Below, piece by piece: positions 21,169 through 34,500 of a stretch of 64,000 nucleotides of DNA; the stretch's first letter is position 1, and the number at the start of each line of letters is the position of its first letter. Origin of the DNA: Episyrphus balteatus (lineage: Eukaryota > Arthropoda > Insecta > Diptera > Syrphidae); the NCBI RefSeq assembly GCF_945859705.1, contig NC_079135.1:28321679-28385678 (forward strand), read 5' to 3'. Below the pieces are notes generated by a model. The model was not told where the DNA came from and did not search any database. It was given only the letters and a program-made list of their open reading frames with translations. The translations under genes were made by a program, and so were the position numbers.

Positions 21169-22840
21169 ATTTCTAGCTTAAATGTTGTAAGCTTCAAATT
21201 TCAACCCATAAAAGTGCTAACTATGGGGATTATAGGCTTTTTTTTGACCAAATTTATTAGATTTGTATAACGTTATGGAAAAAATAAAGTAAAATATATA
21301 AAAATAAATTTTGCACGCAGCGATTAGAATGATATTATATTTTATTGTGGTGGCTTGTCAAATGTATTTTCTTTTACTATAATTTTCTTTATTTTTTTGT
21401 TCTCTCTCTTGCCTTATATTTGTATGGTATTTGTAGTGTTTTTGTGTGGTGTGGCAGAAGTGGGGTGAAATTGGACGACCTTTACCTCTTTGCTTCTCGT
21501 ATTTTGCTTTGGACATCGTGTACCCCTTTGTTATCGTTGCTTTTGTTTTTTCTGTGATTCTCTGTAGTGTATGGTGGCGTTATCTCTGGGTGGATTATGG
21601 AACTGTGTTGAATTTGTCGGAAGTGAGCTGATAGACATTTTGAATAATTCAATATAGATTTGAATAGTGAATTCAAAATTGATTTTTAAACGAATATTGT
21701 TAAAAAGACCAAATGAAAAGATTATATTTATTTATAGATTTCTTATATTGCGTTTCTATTGTTATTTTATTTGTGTTTTATTGATTATATTAGCGCAAAA
21801 TCTAAAACGATTTAGTAAATTGCTAAAGCCATTTAGTAATTAAAGTTAAGTTAAAAATGCGTATGCTTTTCAGCTTAGTAACTTACTACAATGGCTTTAG
21901 CAATTAACTTAATTCTTTAAAATTTTACGCCATTGCTTTTAATTTTTTTTAACAGCATGTATATTTGAAACGTGAATAACCAAAAGAAATTAACTCCAAT
22001 GGCCATATTATTGACTCGTTTAATTTAGACCTTAAATTACTTCTGGTTGTCAGGAAACTCAAATCCAAAAAATAAATCCAAGTCTAAATTATTCACTCTT
22101 TTCAAATCCAAATCCCAGAGTAAATAATAATAAAGATTCAAATTTCAACAGTAGCCACTGTGGCGTATGTGGATTAATTAAAAAAAAAAAAGGGAAATTA
22201 AGAAATTTCTATCGCTCAGCAAAAGAAGTCATACGAAAACCTAACGTCTCGAATTCAATATAAAGAAAATTTATTTAAGAATTTTTTTCTTTTATGAAAT
22301 GTGGAGTGTTGTGTGTTTGAAGAATTCTAATACCATCAACAAAATTTGTATAATTATTTTTTCCACCTTTGAAAATTTCAGTCCATAGAATTTTTTGGTC
22401 AAAAATATGAACTCCGTCAAATGCTAGGCTGATTTTCCTAAACAAGATATGTAACAGATGAAAAAAATAAAAAAAAAATACATATGTACGATCTTAGGCA
22501 ATGTCGTCACTGCTGTTTATAGCTTGCAATATACATATGTAGGTAATATAGACCAAGTTTAGGATTCGTACAAAAAATCGAACACGAGTTGGTAACACTG
22601 GTCAGCAAAATAATTTTTATATACTTTTCTGGCGGTTTTAAGGGTGCTAAACTCGAATCTCAAGCCAGAAAAAATGATTGGTTTCAGTTTTTGAAATATT
22701 ACCGTTATAAAATGCAAAAAACGTTAATTTGATTATTTTTGAGGTTATGCTTTAATATGTGGTAATTTATTTCAACATAAATAATAATTTGAACTGTCTT
22801 TAAAAAACTGTTTAAATCTTTGGGATATCTCTTTTTTTTA
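21169..22840. other. 5' flank of the RNase gene and intergenic DNA
   Basis: No gene seen. A weak inverted pair containing ATTGCTAAAGCCATT lies at 21820-21910. Open frames at 21345-21676 are low-complexity and unsupported. Confidence 0.35.
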
Positions 22841-23044
22841 TGGTTTTGAATGAACAACAACTTGTGTGTGTTACCACGAAGTTTATAGGCAATTGCTCGG
22901 GCAATTTTCGAAACTAATTGAACATAAGCTACGAAGTACCACTAAAAGAATTCTGATGATCGTGTTGGTCCCCGAGAAATAGCTATAACTCCAGCCTATT
23001 AACTTGGTGGTAAAACACACAAATTGTTGTTGTTCATTCAAAAC
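22841..23044. repeat. Inverted-repeat element of about 204 bp
   Basis: GGTTTTGAATGAACAACAAC at the left and its complement at the right, each continuing into TTGTGTGTGTTACCAC or the matching form; arms are about 40 bp. MITE-like, but no target duplication could be fixed. Confidence 0.6.
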
Positions 23045-26000
23045 CTTCAATATAAATTGATTTCACAGGCAGCATCACTGCGCGTATGGAAAAAGCCCGA
23101 GATATATCCTAAGTTCAAGGTAATAAGCCAAACACCAAATTAATTTCAAAATTAAGCTACTAGTCAACAAGTTTTTTGCAATTAGAACTCGCATCCGAAG
23201 TTTGAAACATTCTAAATCTGCAATATTTTGTTTTCAAATTGAATTAAAATTAACAAAGTCCACTAACTTTTAACAAAAAATGATGAAAATTATTCTTTTT
23301 TATTTTTTTTTCTTCTTTATTAAACTGCAATATCGCTTAAAAAATATGAAATCCATTGATTTGATTCAAGTATTAACCGCTAGACTACCGATTCTGAGGT
23401 CCTTACAAATACTAACTAATACTCGGTACTAATTTGACAGTACTAGGGCTTAGCACTTATGTGAGGAAATCACTTGGTACCAACTTGAGCACTTACGATT
23501 GGTATAAAAACCAGGTCCTAACTAATTTTGAGGAGCTAGAAAATTTTTGTAATCGTGGTATTTTTGTTCATTTTGTATATACATAGGTACTTGTGGTTAT
23601 ACCGCGGACATCAAAAAATAATTTTAGGTGAAGTATGTATAATAAAGAACTTTTAGAAAAAAAAAAATTCAAAATCGTTAGACCGCACAGTGGGCACCGC
23701 CATAGGTTAAAAATAAAAAAAGTAAATGTCAGTTTTTTTAATCCAATGATTAAACAATGTTCTACAATCTCCCATCAAACCAAAACCAAAAAAAGTTAGA
23801 CGGTTACACCTTTTTTTCATTTCTTAATAGCCATTCAAAGTCAATATACATATATTATAAAAAAAAAATACAGATGGCTTATCGCTGCAGTTATAAGGTG
23901 TGAACTTGTGATAGTGATAACGGATGTTAAAAAATTGTGAACAATATTAAATTATTATGGATATTAAAGGAGAAGGTTGATACTTCCTAAAAACATAAAT
24001 TATATTGTTAAATAACATTAAGGCTTATTGTAATGGGGCTCGTAAGCGAAGCATTTTTAACCATTTTTATTTAGCTTAGTTTTCAGTTAATTGAAGATTT
24101 AGTTGGTTTGCCTTCGAGTGCCTTCTACAATTTAAGTTCTCAAATGAAGAATACTGTCCTACCTTTCGAAATAATAGCGCGTTTTTCCCCCTTTCTTTCC
24201 CTTTTCGAGTAATACGAATTTAAATGCCCCTACACTGAAAGAAAAAAATTACAACTTAAAACTAAAAGATTGCTTTATTGGCACTATTATTTTTATAAAA
24301 ACTGACCTAGAGGGTAAGGGTAAGGTGCACGACTGATAGTCAGGTTCGATTCCCGGCATTAACCATTTATATTTTTTTTTAATTTTTCTTCAAAATAAAA
24401 AAATTTAAAAATTGAATTTATGTATTATTTTGCAATAATAAATCATATAAACTCATATTACAGGCGTTTCATTAAAAAAAAATGGTCATTATATTTTTGA
24501 CTGCACTTTGTATGGGAGGGTACCCACTGTGGACCGGTTTTCAAAAATATTAAATATTTTTGTAAATAAAAACTTTCATAAAACAAAATTGGTATGCAAT
24601 TAAAAAGAAATATTTATCGACACATAAAATAAAAGTATCAATAAAATTCACTGGTCCGTTTTCAAATAAAATGCATGAGTTGGATGAAACTGTTCTTGGA
24701 ATTCAAAATATGAAAATTTTTCAGAATTTTTATACAGAAAATTAGTAAATGCATATAAGAAAAAAAAAAAAATTAAAAAAACACAAAATTCGTATTTCAA
24801 ATTAAAATAACAATATTTTAAACCAAATTTAGGTCCAAAACAAGTATGTATGTAGCTTATTTTCTTTTATAAGGATGCATTTTTAGAAAAAAATATTTGC
24901 AAAATCATTAGAGCCGTATTTAAAAAAAAAAAAAACTAAATGTGCATTCCATTAAAAATCGGTGGTGAACCCCTTGTGAGTACTTTCCTTGGACTGATTT
25001 CTTCGTCATAATAAATTTATGTTTAAGCCAATTTTATCTAAATCGTATGCGTGTATGTTAAAACTGATTTAATTTGTATGTACCTCAATCGACTTCTTGT
25101 CAAGTTTTTATGACCCATAAAATGTCCCACTAAAATACCGTGTCGCAAAAACCAATAATCTGCAAGTCCGATTTTAGGTACCTAACTTATCTACATACAA
25201 CCCACAAGTCCGAAATGGTACCTAAATATTAATTATTTTTTCTGACGCATAGAGTCATGACTCAAGTGGTCTCTCTCACTCACTTTTCCTACTCTTTCTA
25301 ACACCTTTTCTACTCTCACAAAAAAAAACAACTTAAATGTCTTCCTACATGGCTTCCATTTTTCGAAAACTTTCTGTGCCACATCCCCCCGTACCCATTT
25401 CTATCCAAAATTCCAATGTGATTTTAAATTCTTTTCTTGTGCAAACATTTTAATGAATCCGTAACGTTTTTGCTGTGCACTCAAATAAAAATTAAACTAA
25501 AATCACAGAAACGACTGAAAATTCAACAAAAAAAAAAAAAAATTACCTACCTATATATAAATACTTGTACGTTATACGAGTATGTTTATGGGTAGATATA
25601 GCAGGTACCCGTAAAAGCGACATGAAAAACAATGTCAAAAATCTTCTACTGTTCCATGTCCTTATCCTCTGTCCATGTATCCGCAAATTACCCCAATGGA
25701 AGCGTATAGATCCTCATGTTCTTTCTTTCTCTCTCTAAAAGCGCTATTCGCCTTCATTGTCAGGACGAAGAGGAATGGAACAAAAAAATCCATCTCCTCT
25801 TCCTGACTCGATTGTGTCGTGTCTATGTTCCCCCTTTTGCCGCTCCCTCGAGGATTGTCTGTTAATTAGTCTCACTTAGAAAATAAACTGCAGTAATTAA
25901 GCGTATCATCTCGACGACTGTGCCACAAGCCTCCATCACCGTTATGCTATGGCTCACAGGAGGGGAGCCATAGAGAAAGAGAGAGAGAGGGAGAGAGAGC

Positions 26001-28400
26001 AAAAATGATGAGGCGGCAATGGCAATTTTGTGCTCACTTGGAATTCTAATTACGAAACAAATCCTAGATATAACTTATGGTCCTGTGTTATCCTTATATC
26101 TATTCTACACACACACAAACACACTCATACTCGAGTGATTGAATATCTCTCTGTATCCATGTGTGAGGTAAGTCTTGTTTTTATTTCTGCAGCCCCCAAA
26201 ATATCCCCCCATCTGCCATCACACACAAAGAAGAGCGATGTGTGTTTATAAATCCTTCGAATACCATTACAATAAGTGGATGGAGGTCCTTTTAAATCCC
26301 ACATCCTTGAAACTCATTATATCGCTCGACAAGAGTGATGATCCCCCAATTTGCTATTATAATTGCCTCAATTATCATTGCCCCCCCGCTTGCCTAAAAA
26401 AGTCTTATCAATTGGTGTATGTCCTGGCTATGATGATGCTGGCTGGTGCGGCACGGAATAGTAACAGGGACTTAACGAGCAACCACAAGGATTTTTATTA
26501 TAGCTCCTCCCAGTATTTTCTTTTGTGTATGAGTGCGTGTTTCATATGCGGGGGTGTTTTCTTGCTCCAAGGCGCAGGTCTTTGTTAAAAAGAGAGACAG
26601 AGAGAATTATCGCATTGTGAAAGGTGTAAAAAAGGACATTCGAAGAGTCCTTTTTGTTTATTTTTTTTTTTAATGGTGGAAAGTTTTTCGTTACAATGGC
26701 GTGCATTATAGAGTAGTTTAGTTTTCTTCTTCAACTTGCTTTCCTTTTTGGTCCTTTTCGTCCTTTATACCTACCGTTTTGTTGTATACTTTTTTGTTGA
26801 ACTTCCTGGGTATAAAATGGATGAAATGAAGCTAAATGGAGCCCCAGATGAGGATTAAATTGATTAGTAATGAAATTTCCCACTTTGCCAGACACATTTC
26901 GTTTGGCGAGGCTGGGAGAGAGGATGGGGTGGTAGAGTGACAGAACGACGACAACGAGATGATGATGGCTGGCAAATGTGTATACGTACTCTTTAGAGCA
27001 TGGTTTGTATAAAATTTGCTCTCGTATTCGTATATTCTCTACAAATCGTCCTTTTTAGATTGCTAATAAATGTTGTAAGTTTGTTGAAATTTATGTGAAT
27101 TATTTTTCTTTCTTGTCAAGTGCTACACACACACACACATTTTTACACAGATAAAGGATGAATGAGCTGAATATCGTTTGCGCGGGGGGCTGTAGAATAA
27201 GGGTGGTGGATTATATTGTGCATTAGTGTAATAAAAATCACTTGGTGGATCGAGTTTTATGGTTGGAAGCTTCTGATGAGGATGATCACAACGATGTTGA
27301 TGATGGAAACGGAGACGCCCGACAATGATGATGATTCTCTGGTTCTAGAAGTACCTACAGATGGTTCTTTTTTTTTTATTTGTATGTTTGTATATTTTAC
27401 GATGGTGGCTTTTGTTATAGAATTATTATTCATTGAACTTTGTAGGTTCCTACCAAACTCTATTTTATCATCATTCTCTTAGTGATGATTTGAAGTAGGC
27501 AGGCAGGACCTTATAACTGAGATTAAGGTGCTCTTATGTCGGTTTAATGTTTTTGCGACTTTTGTCCTTAATGGTTTTTGGTTTGTTATGGACAATTATG
27601 GAAAGCTCTTATTATACAAAAATTTGTTTTTGCTTGGTTGGCTGTGCCACGAGCCCTATTTGTCCCATCATTAAAAAAGGTGATCCTATGTCTTGTAAAA
27701 CATAGCAGTTTTGTTTTTACAAAACAAGCAGTACAAAGTGCAACGGCGGGATACCTTGCCCGAGATATTTAAAACATGCACAGTGTTTTGTCAAGAAGAT
27801 GGACTTCTTGAACTTTGTCAAAATGGTCGAATCATAGGCCTTGATAGATGACTGAAGGAGTTGCTAGAGAATGTAAACAATGCAAAGCCGCTATGGACCC
27901 TTCATGGATCGAGATCTAGTTAAGTAAGGAAAGAAGGCCTTCGAAAATGAGGCTCTATCGAAAAGACAAGAATATGAATATGAATAGTATGAACTTTTCA
28001 AAAAGGGTCGAAAGAGGCTTGAAATCTGAGAGATCAAATTTCTGGCAAAATGCTGGGCTTATACCTAAAATTTTTTGAGGAGAAAGTACGTTAACTTAGG
28101 AACCAAGAATTGATATTGTTTTTTTTTAATACAATCATTGTTTAATATGGGAGGGGGTATGTATATCTTCACCCGTTTAGGCGGCATGGGCAATTTTCTG
28201 AAAAAAAATACTTAAAATATAATAAAAATATAGGTATTAAAAACTAACGGCAACAATTACAGTTATGAAAGATACAATTGAAACTATTCACTTTCAGTCT
28301 TATTTATTAGATTTCACTAAATTGCTCTAAACGGCTGCATAAATAAAAACTACAAATGGAAAATTAGTACTATTAATCACGACAAACAACTCCATCTGGG
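23045..28400. other. Intergenic or intronic DNA; no coding gene recognised
   Basis: It holds a tRNA-like fragment (24303-24355) and a fragment of the AT-rich repeat at about 24830-24960 (CATTTTTAGAAAAAAATATT then AAATCATTAGAGCCG). From about 25.2 kb the composition is less AT-rich, with GA repeats (25973-26000), AC repeats (26106-26125, 27126-27141) and ATG-rich runs. Short open frames there have no recognisable domains. The mixed composition would suit regulatory DNA, but I cannot point to a specific element. Confidence 0.35.
24303..24355 (+). repeat. tRNA-like pol III promoter fragment
   Basis: GGTAAGGTGCACGACT followed by GGTTCGATTCCCGGC looks like the A-box-side arm and B box of a tRNA. 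It resembles the tRNA-like core on the minus strand at 46842-46911 (shared GGTAAGGTG, CGACT, GTTCGATTCCC). It does not fold into a full tRNA. Confidence 0.5.
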
Positions 28401-28519
28401 CTCGTTTTGGTCGCGTTTTGGACGCGTTTAAGACGCGTTTTGGAGGCGTTTTGGAGGCGTTTTGGACGCGTTTTAGACGCGTTTTAGACGCGTTTTAGAC
28501 GCGTTTTGGTCGCGTTTGG
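28401..28519 (+). repeat. 11-bp minisatellite, about 11 units
   Basis: Units such as GCGTTTTGGAC and GCGTTTTAGAC repeat head to tail with variation at two or three positions (GG/AG, AC/AG/TC). It is locally far richer in CpG than its surroundings. No gene context. Confidence 0.9.
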
Positions 28520-31500
28520 AACACGACTTTATAAATTTATAAGGTTATATTTTTATTCTCATTGGACCCAGACAAAAATGCCCTTAAATCATTTGCCATA
28601 CTTACATTCGTTTTTCAGCTTGATAAACCATTATGGGTCTTTGGACCTGCTACTGAAGGTGAAGTTCATCTTCAATATCAAACGAAGGTGTTAAGTGGCA
28701 TTTTTTTGAAATTTAGCTTTGTTCACACAGATCAAGAGATTACATATCAACTTTAATTGCTGTTCAAAACTTTCTAAAAGTTTATAAATTCGTTTTGCGG
28801 CTAACATAACATTGATGCAAAGAAATTAGAAACACTGTTTCTCAATTTTTTAAAAATGCAACTAAACACCTTCATACTCTTAGCGCTTCAATTTTATCAA
28901 AATTCATGAATTTGATCCTAGATTCTATCTTTCCTGGATGATGAGGTTATTTTTTTAATTTCAATATTGTAAACAACCCTAAACAAAAATAGACTTTGGG
29001 TGAATATATTTTCTGATGAAATTATATGAGGGTTTTATTTAATCAGAAAAAAAAACAACTTATGCATTGTCATGATTTAAAGTCTTAGTCAAAATGAAGA
29101 TATCAAAATTAAAACTAATTTTCTAATAGTCACAAAATATAGATAGATTCATGACATAATTATAACACCAAATCACACACGCCTCTCTGTTTTTTTTTTT
29201 AACAATTAATTTTAAATGACGCACTTTAATACTTATCCAATTTCAATTACCCCTTAAAACTAATCATTATCAGTTGAAAAAGAAGTATCAATGACGTACT
29301 TAAAGTCTAAATAAACTAAAAACAATATTCAATTGACTCACAGTTAATTTATTGATATCAAAATGAATCCATTTAAGACGACCTTTTGCACTTGATGATT
29401 TCGAATACAAAAACAAAAAATACAATTAATAGATATCACAATAAAATACAAAATCATTATCTAATCGAAGTGCTTAATCCATTTAAATGGATCGAAGTTA
29501 AAACAAGGAATCTCAGAGCAAAGCTTTGAGCTTAATTTCAATCAACCCCTCTGTCTTTCTCTTGTGTGTTGGGAAAACACTCAAACAAATGAATTGCAAC
29601 AAAATCAATTTAAATGGTTATTAACATGGTTGGTAACTGGTAACATCCAGGGTATAGAATGCCCCCTTTGTCGTTTTCCATTTCCACCCTATGGGCTCTG
29701 TGGATGCAGATAAATTTAACTAATTTTATCTCTGGTCGTTTTCAAGCCCCATTAACTCTCAAGAGCTGTGTTCATTGGATAGCTCTGCTTTGAGTTTGTA
29801 GCGAGTGAAGTTTTCATCGACAATTTGTCGTCGTTGTCGTTATAATTTATAAGTGGAAAGGGGGCGCTTAGGAAGAACCATTTGCTCGTTGGTTTTCCTG
29901 ATAACATTACAATGACAAATCCTGTTTTGATGTATTTTAGTGCCATTCGCGGAATTATATTTTAACAAACGAGAATGATGCAATATTATATGAAGGATCA
30001 CTTTTGCGAAACCCCCCTTTTTGATGGTCCCCTTTAAATGGGGGGTTTTCAGTTCTGCTTTTGATAGCTTCCGCGTGTATCGAACTTGTAATTACATGTT
30101 TGTTTACCTAAATTAAATGGCTTTTAGCGTTATTTTTCGTTAGAATTATAACACACTGTATGTCCTGTAATAGAGAGCGATAAAGGTTTAAGTTTTTTTT
30201 TGTTTTTTGCATTCAGAGGTTGTCATTTGGAACGCGTCGTGTTAATGTGTTTGTAAATATATGTAGATTGATTCAATTTTGAACAGAAGGTGTCTGAGTG
30301 GATTTTGAGGGTTTGTAGATAGTAGTTTAATTGGAATTAAGTGGATGATCGATAGGGAAGGTTTTTTGGTTTTTTGTTTTTCTGTTGTAGAACATTGTGT
30401 TTGTTCACATGTTTAGAAAAATATAAGTTGGCAAATTGACAACATGATTTATTGGAATAGGGTACATTCGATTATTTAATTGTTTTTTTTCGTTGGGAAG
30501 TTTTTGTTCAAATATGAGTAGTAAATTTTGTTTAACAAAATACATTCCATTGTTTACGGTTAAGTTACTTCTTGAATACAAAACAAAAATCTGGTAAAAA
30601 AAGTCATATGAAATTTTATCTGTTCACCAATAAAAGTGATAATGTCGCGGGTGGTTTAAGAGAACCTCTGTTTCCACTTTTATTCAATGCTGGCTCGTTA
30701 AAAACAGCAAACATTTGAGGAACATTTGACTATAGTACTTTTAAAACAGTCTGTTATTTGTGTCTAAGGGGCAATAACCTAAGAGCCTTGCAGTCCCCAA
30801 CAGGGCATTTGAAAGTTCAAGTGCAATTATAATTCATTGTTTAAAGTAATTATAATGCCAAATCTGTAAATCGTCAGTACTCGTTATATTCTTCAAGATC
30901 CTTAGAACCTTTTTTCGAAGGAAATAGCCTTTTTAGTATTGGTCGTATGACAAGTACTATTACAGATCACGATACTATTGCAACTAGAAGGAATTCAAAT
31001 TATAAACTCCAACTGAATATAAATTCACTTTAAAAAGTATTTGTTTTTATCATTGAACTTTCTGTTGAAAAAATTGTAATTATTTAATTACAAAATAAAT
31101 CACTAATCAAAATAGATCGATTTTCTTTAAATAAATTAATACTGTAAAAAATATAAATTGGAAATAAAATAAAAAAGAACTCAAATCAAACAAAAGGTAT
31201 ACATATCTAAGAATTAAACAAGTACATATCGTTAATTTTGATTCTAAAGAAAAAATTCAATTTTCTCCTCAATGGAATGGATGGATTGGATTTTAGTTCC
31301 CGGTGGATTTGTCGGAATTTGTAGATGTTGGTTTTGGGGTCTGATACTTCAAAAATATTGATATGAATTATCTCATATTTTTCGAACGGTATTCTCCCAG
31401 TTTGACCTTCCAATGACCTTGACCCGACATAATAGGATTCAAGGGATCCCAGATTTGGTTTCAACGTCTTTGAAGCTAATCGCTTTAGTGTTTTGGCCTG

Positions 31501-34500
31501 TAGCTCGAGTTAGAGACAAATAGATAAATTCGCGAGACACATTAATTTTTATGTTTTCTCGAGTTCAATTCTTTCGGATCCTAAACTTGCCCTAAAGAAG
31601 GTATGTATACCTTATCGCAAGTAAAAATGAAGTTATCGGAAGAATTCATTTAAAGAATCAACGGTAGCGTTAGCAGTTCCTGTGAGTCTTAGAGCCGAAT
31701 TCATAGTCGTTGCTCAAGTTGAGATTTTTCTCAACTTAAGCATTCCTTCAAGTAATGTCATTATTCGCAGCAAAAATAGAGCGATCCACTTGAGTAAAGT
31801 AAAATTTCGACTTGAGGAAAAAATGTTCTCAATCCAGCTTAATCGATTTGGTTTTGTTTTTGTTGCGATAGACGATATTTAACACTAAAGAAATAAACGA
31901 ATAGGGAATTATTAAAAAATATATATTTTTAGATTATAGTCTCCTCAAATCAGTAAAATTTTTTTGTGAGTTTGATTGAAAAAAAAAAAAAAATTTGGCG
32001 TTTCGTCCTGGTGGAGCTCAATTGGACTCATCAGTTGACTTATGTTGAGACACCTTCTCAATACGCAAATTTTGTTTAACAAAAACCGAATGTGAACTAT
32101 ATCCAGCAAGATTAAGATTTTAATCATTAAAACTGGAAAAAGCTGTATTAAATCTATAATTATTGCGAATCCTCATAGTTTTATATTTTTTATGTGTAGT
32201 ACACTCTCTGGCAAAGATAACAAGCTAATTTTTTTTTTTTAATCTATGGATAAGTTATAAAGATATGATAATTTTTGTAACGATCAATATTTTCGACTTT
32301 TTTTTTGTTATTTTTTGTGTTTTTGTCTATAACTTGAAATGGAAGTCGAATTTGAAAATTTTTATTAAGTAATTTTTTGTAGATAAATAAATTTCCTATC
32401 GATATGTATCCTTTAAAAAAAAAATTAAAATTAAAATATTGTAAAAAACTAATGAAAAACTATTCGAAACAGAGAAAAACATGACATTTTTGGTGTTTTT
32501 ACTAAATAGTCTACTTTTATCTTTTAAGCATTTATAGATATTGAACATGTAACGGAAAAAAGAAAATACTTTATCTTTCAACATAATGGTCATAAAAATT
32601 GAATACGGATAAAATATGGACTTTCAAAATCTACTGTTTTTGGTCTCTTTGAGCCATTTTTCTTTAACACATGTTGCAAAAAATGGTATTTAGCCGTGGT
32701 TTTATTGTATGCATTCGTTATTTAAAATTACTTCCTTAACATTATAACCATAAAACCACTTAATGCAAACATATTTGCAAAACTTAGAAAATATTAAAAC
32801 AAATACTTCTGCAATGACCTATATTTATCTCAAAGAAAACATGAAACTTGAATTTTTCATAGTCTTTTTACTCCCACTATGAAATCAAATTTCATTGCCC
32901 ACCTTCCGTGGCAATACAAAATAACACTTTGTTTTTACGTTTATCGACTAATTTGGTGGTGACGTTAAAAGCTTATCCCAGCTCATTGTAACGACTTTAA
33001 GCTTCTTCACTACGGACGAGGTCACGTAAAACCACTTATGTAGAATAAAATCGAATTGAGCAATTCTTACGCCAAGTATCCTGCGATAAAAAAGAAAAAA
33101 AAACGCTTCCCTTAAATACGTCGTTCATACATACATACATACAAACGTACAACTACATAGAAAAAAAGAAACATTTACAAAATCATAAAACCTTTGAAAC
33201 AATAAAAATCAATCAGCTATAAATGTATGACCCCAAATTACATTACAACCTATAAAATATATCGACGAGCATTATCAACGCTATTGCGCTGCCTATTCAC
33301 CGCTCTCTCTGCGGTGCTACTTATGGAATGGGGTGGCTGAGTTGGGTGGGATGATAGTGCATATATCAAGATCAAGCGAACCAACCCCACCAATCTACAA
33401 CAAAGCAATTTTCAAAATTGAATAATAACACATAAATTGTTGTTATTTTTTTTGTTTCTTTTTTTTTTTTATCTCTGTCGGCCTTCCTTTTTTTATGGAA
33501 GAAATCTGTCCGCCATCATCATCATCATCATCTACACAAAATCATTGGGAATAGACTAGAAATAACAACAACAAAAACGACAAATTTTGAGAGGGCGGTT
33601 CACAGCCCACACCACACTACCAACCCCTCTCATTCGTAACGTAATTTTGGTAAAACTTCCTAAGTGCCTTTGTTGTGTTTTGATGTTCTGCCGGAGCAAC
33701 AAAATAAACATTTCTTCAATTTAGCAAGCGATTTTCCTCTTTTTTATTTTGTTGTTGTTTCCACTGTCTCCCCAGTTTATGTATATCTGCCTCAACGATT
33801 TATAAAAATAATCAAATAAAAGAAGACCAGGTTTGAATAATGGAGGTTTTGGCTCTTCCCTTGGACATGGGATACTTCGAAAATCGAATAAAAACGAAAA
33901 AATAAACAAAAAGTTTGTGTGTTTTTTTTTTTGTTGTTTTTATTCCTGGTCGTAAATGCGCCTATGTTGAGCCAAAGCAGATTCTCCCTGGAGTCCTTTT
34001 GATGACTAAAGAACCGTGTGTGTGTATGTGCACTGTTCGTGAATAGTGTAGAGTGCTATGGAACTCGTTAAATTAACTTTCATCATTCCAGAAAGTTGTT
34101 ATTTATAGCCGCTTTGTTTTGGGCTCCACTTTGGACAAACAAAAAATAAACATAAGCAGACATCAATGATGAGAGGTGAAATGGTGGAATTTACTATCCG
34201 TTTGGGGGCCATTAACGTGGCTATTGGACCAAGAAGAAAAACAATGGAGGGAAAGTTTTTTTTTGTGTGTGAATTTTGCTAATGGAAAGTGTTTATTTTC
34301 AAAACAAAATAATTAAGTTTGCTTACGGTCAAGTTAAGTGAATTCGAAGCATGCGAAACGAAAAATGTTCAAGTCTCCAAAGTCGACAACGAAAATACTA
34401 ACGAAAAAAAATATCATCGAGTATTCTGTCAAAGTCAAAATAAAAAAATTCAAAATTAATTTAAAATCAACAGAAAATAATTTTTAAGGCAAGAAATAAT

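Noticed and set aside
28562..28756. Open segment reading DKPLWVFGPATEGEVHLQYQ, preceded by TTTTTCAG
   Set aside because: It looks exon-like and protein-like, but I recognise no family and no neighbouring exons; not enough to call a gene.
31207..31464. 85-codon minus-strand open frame
   Set aside because: Coding-like composition but no motif, no splice context and no homologue that I recognise.
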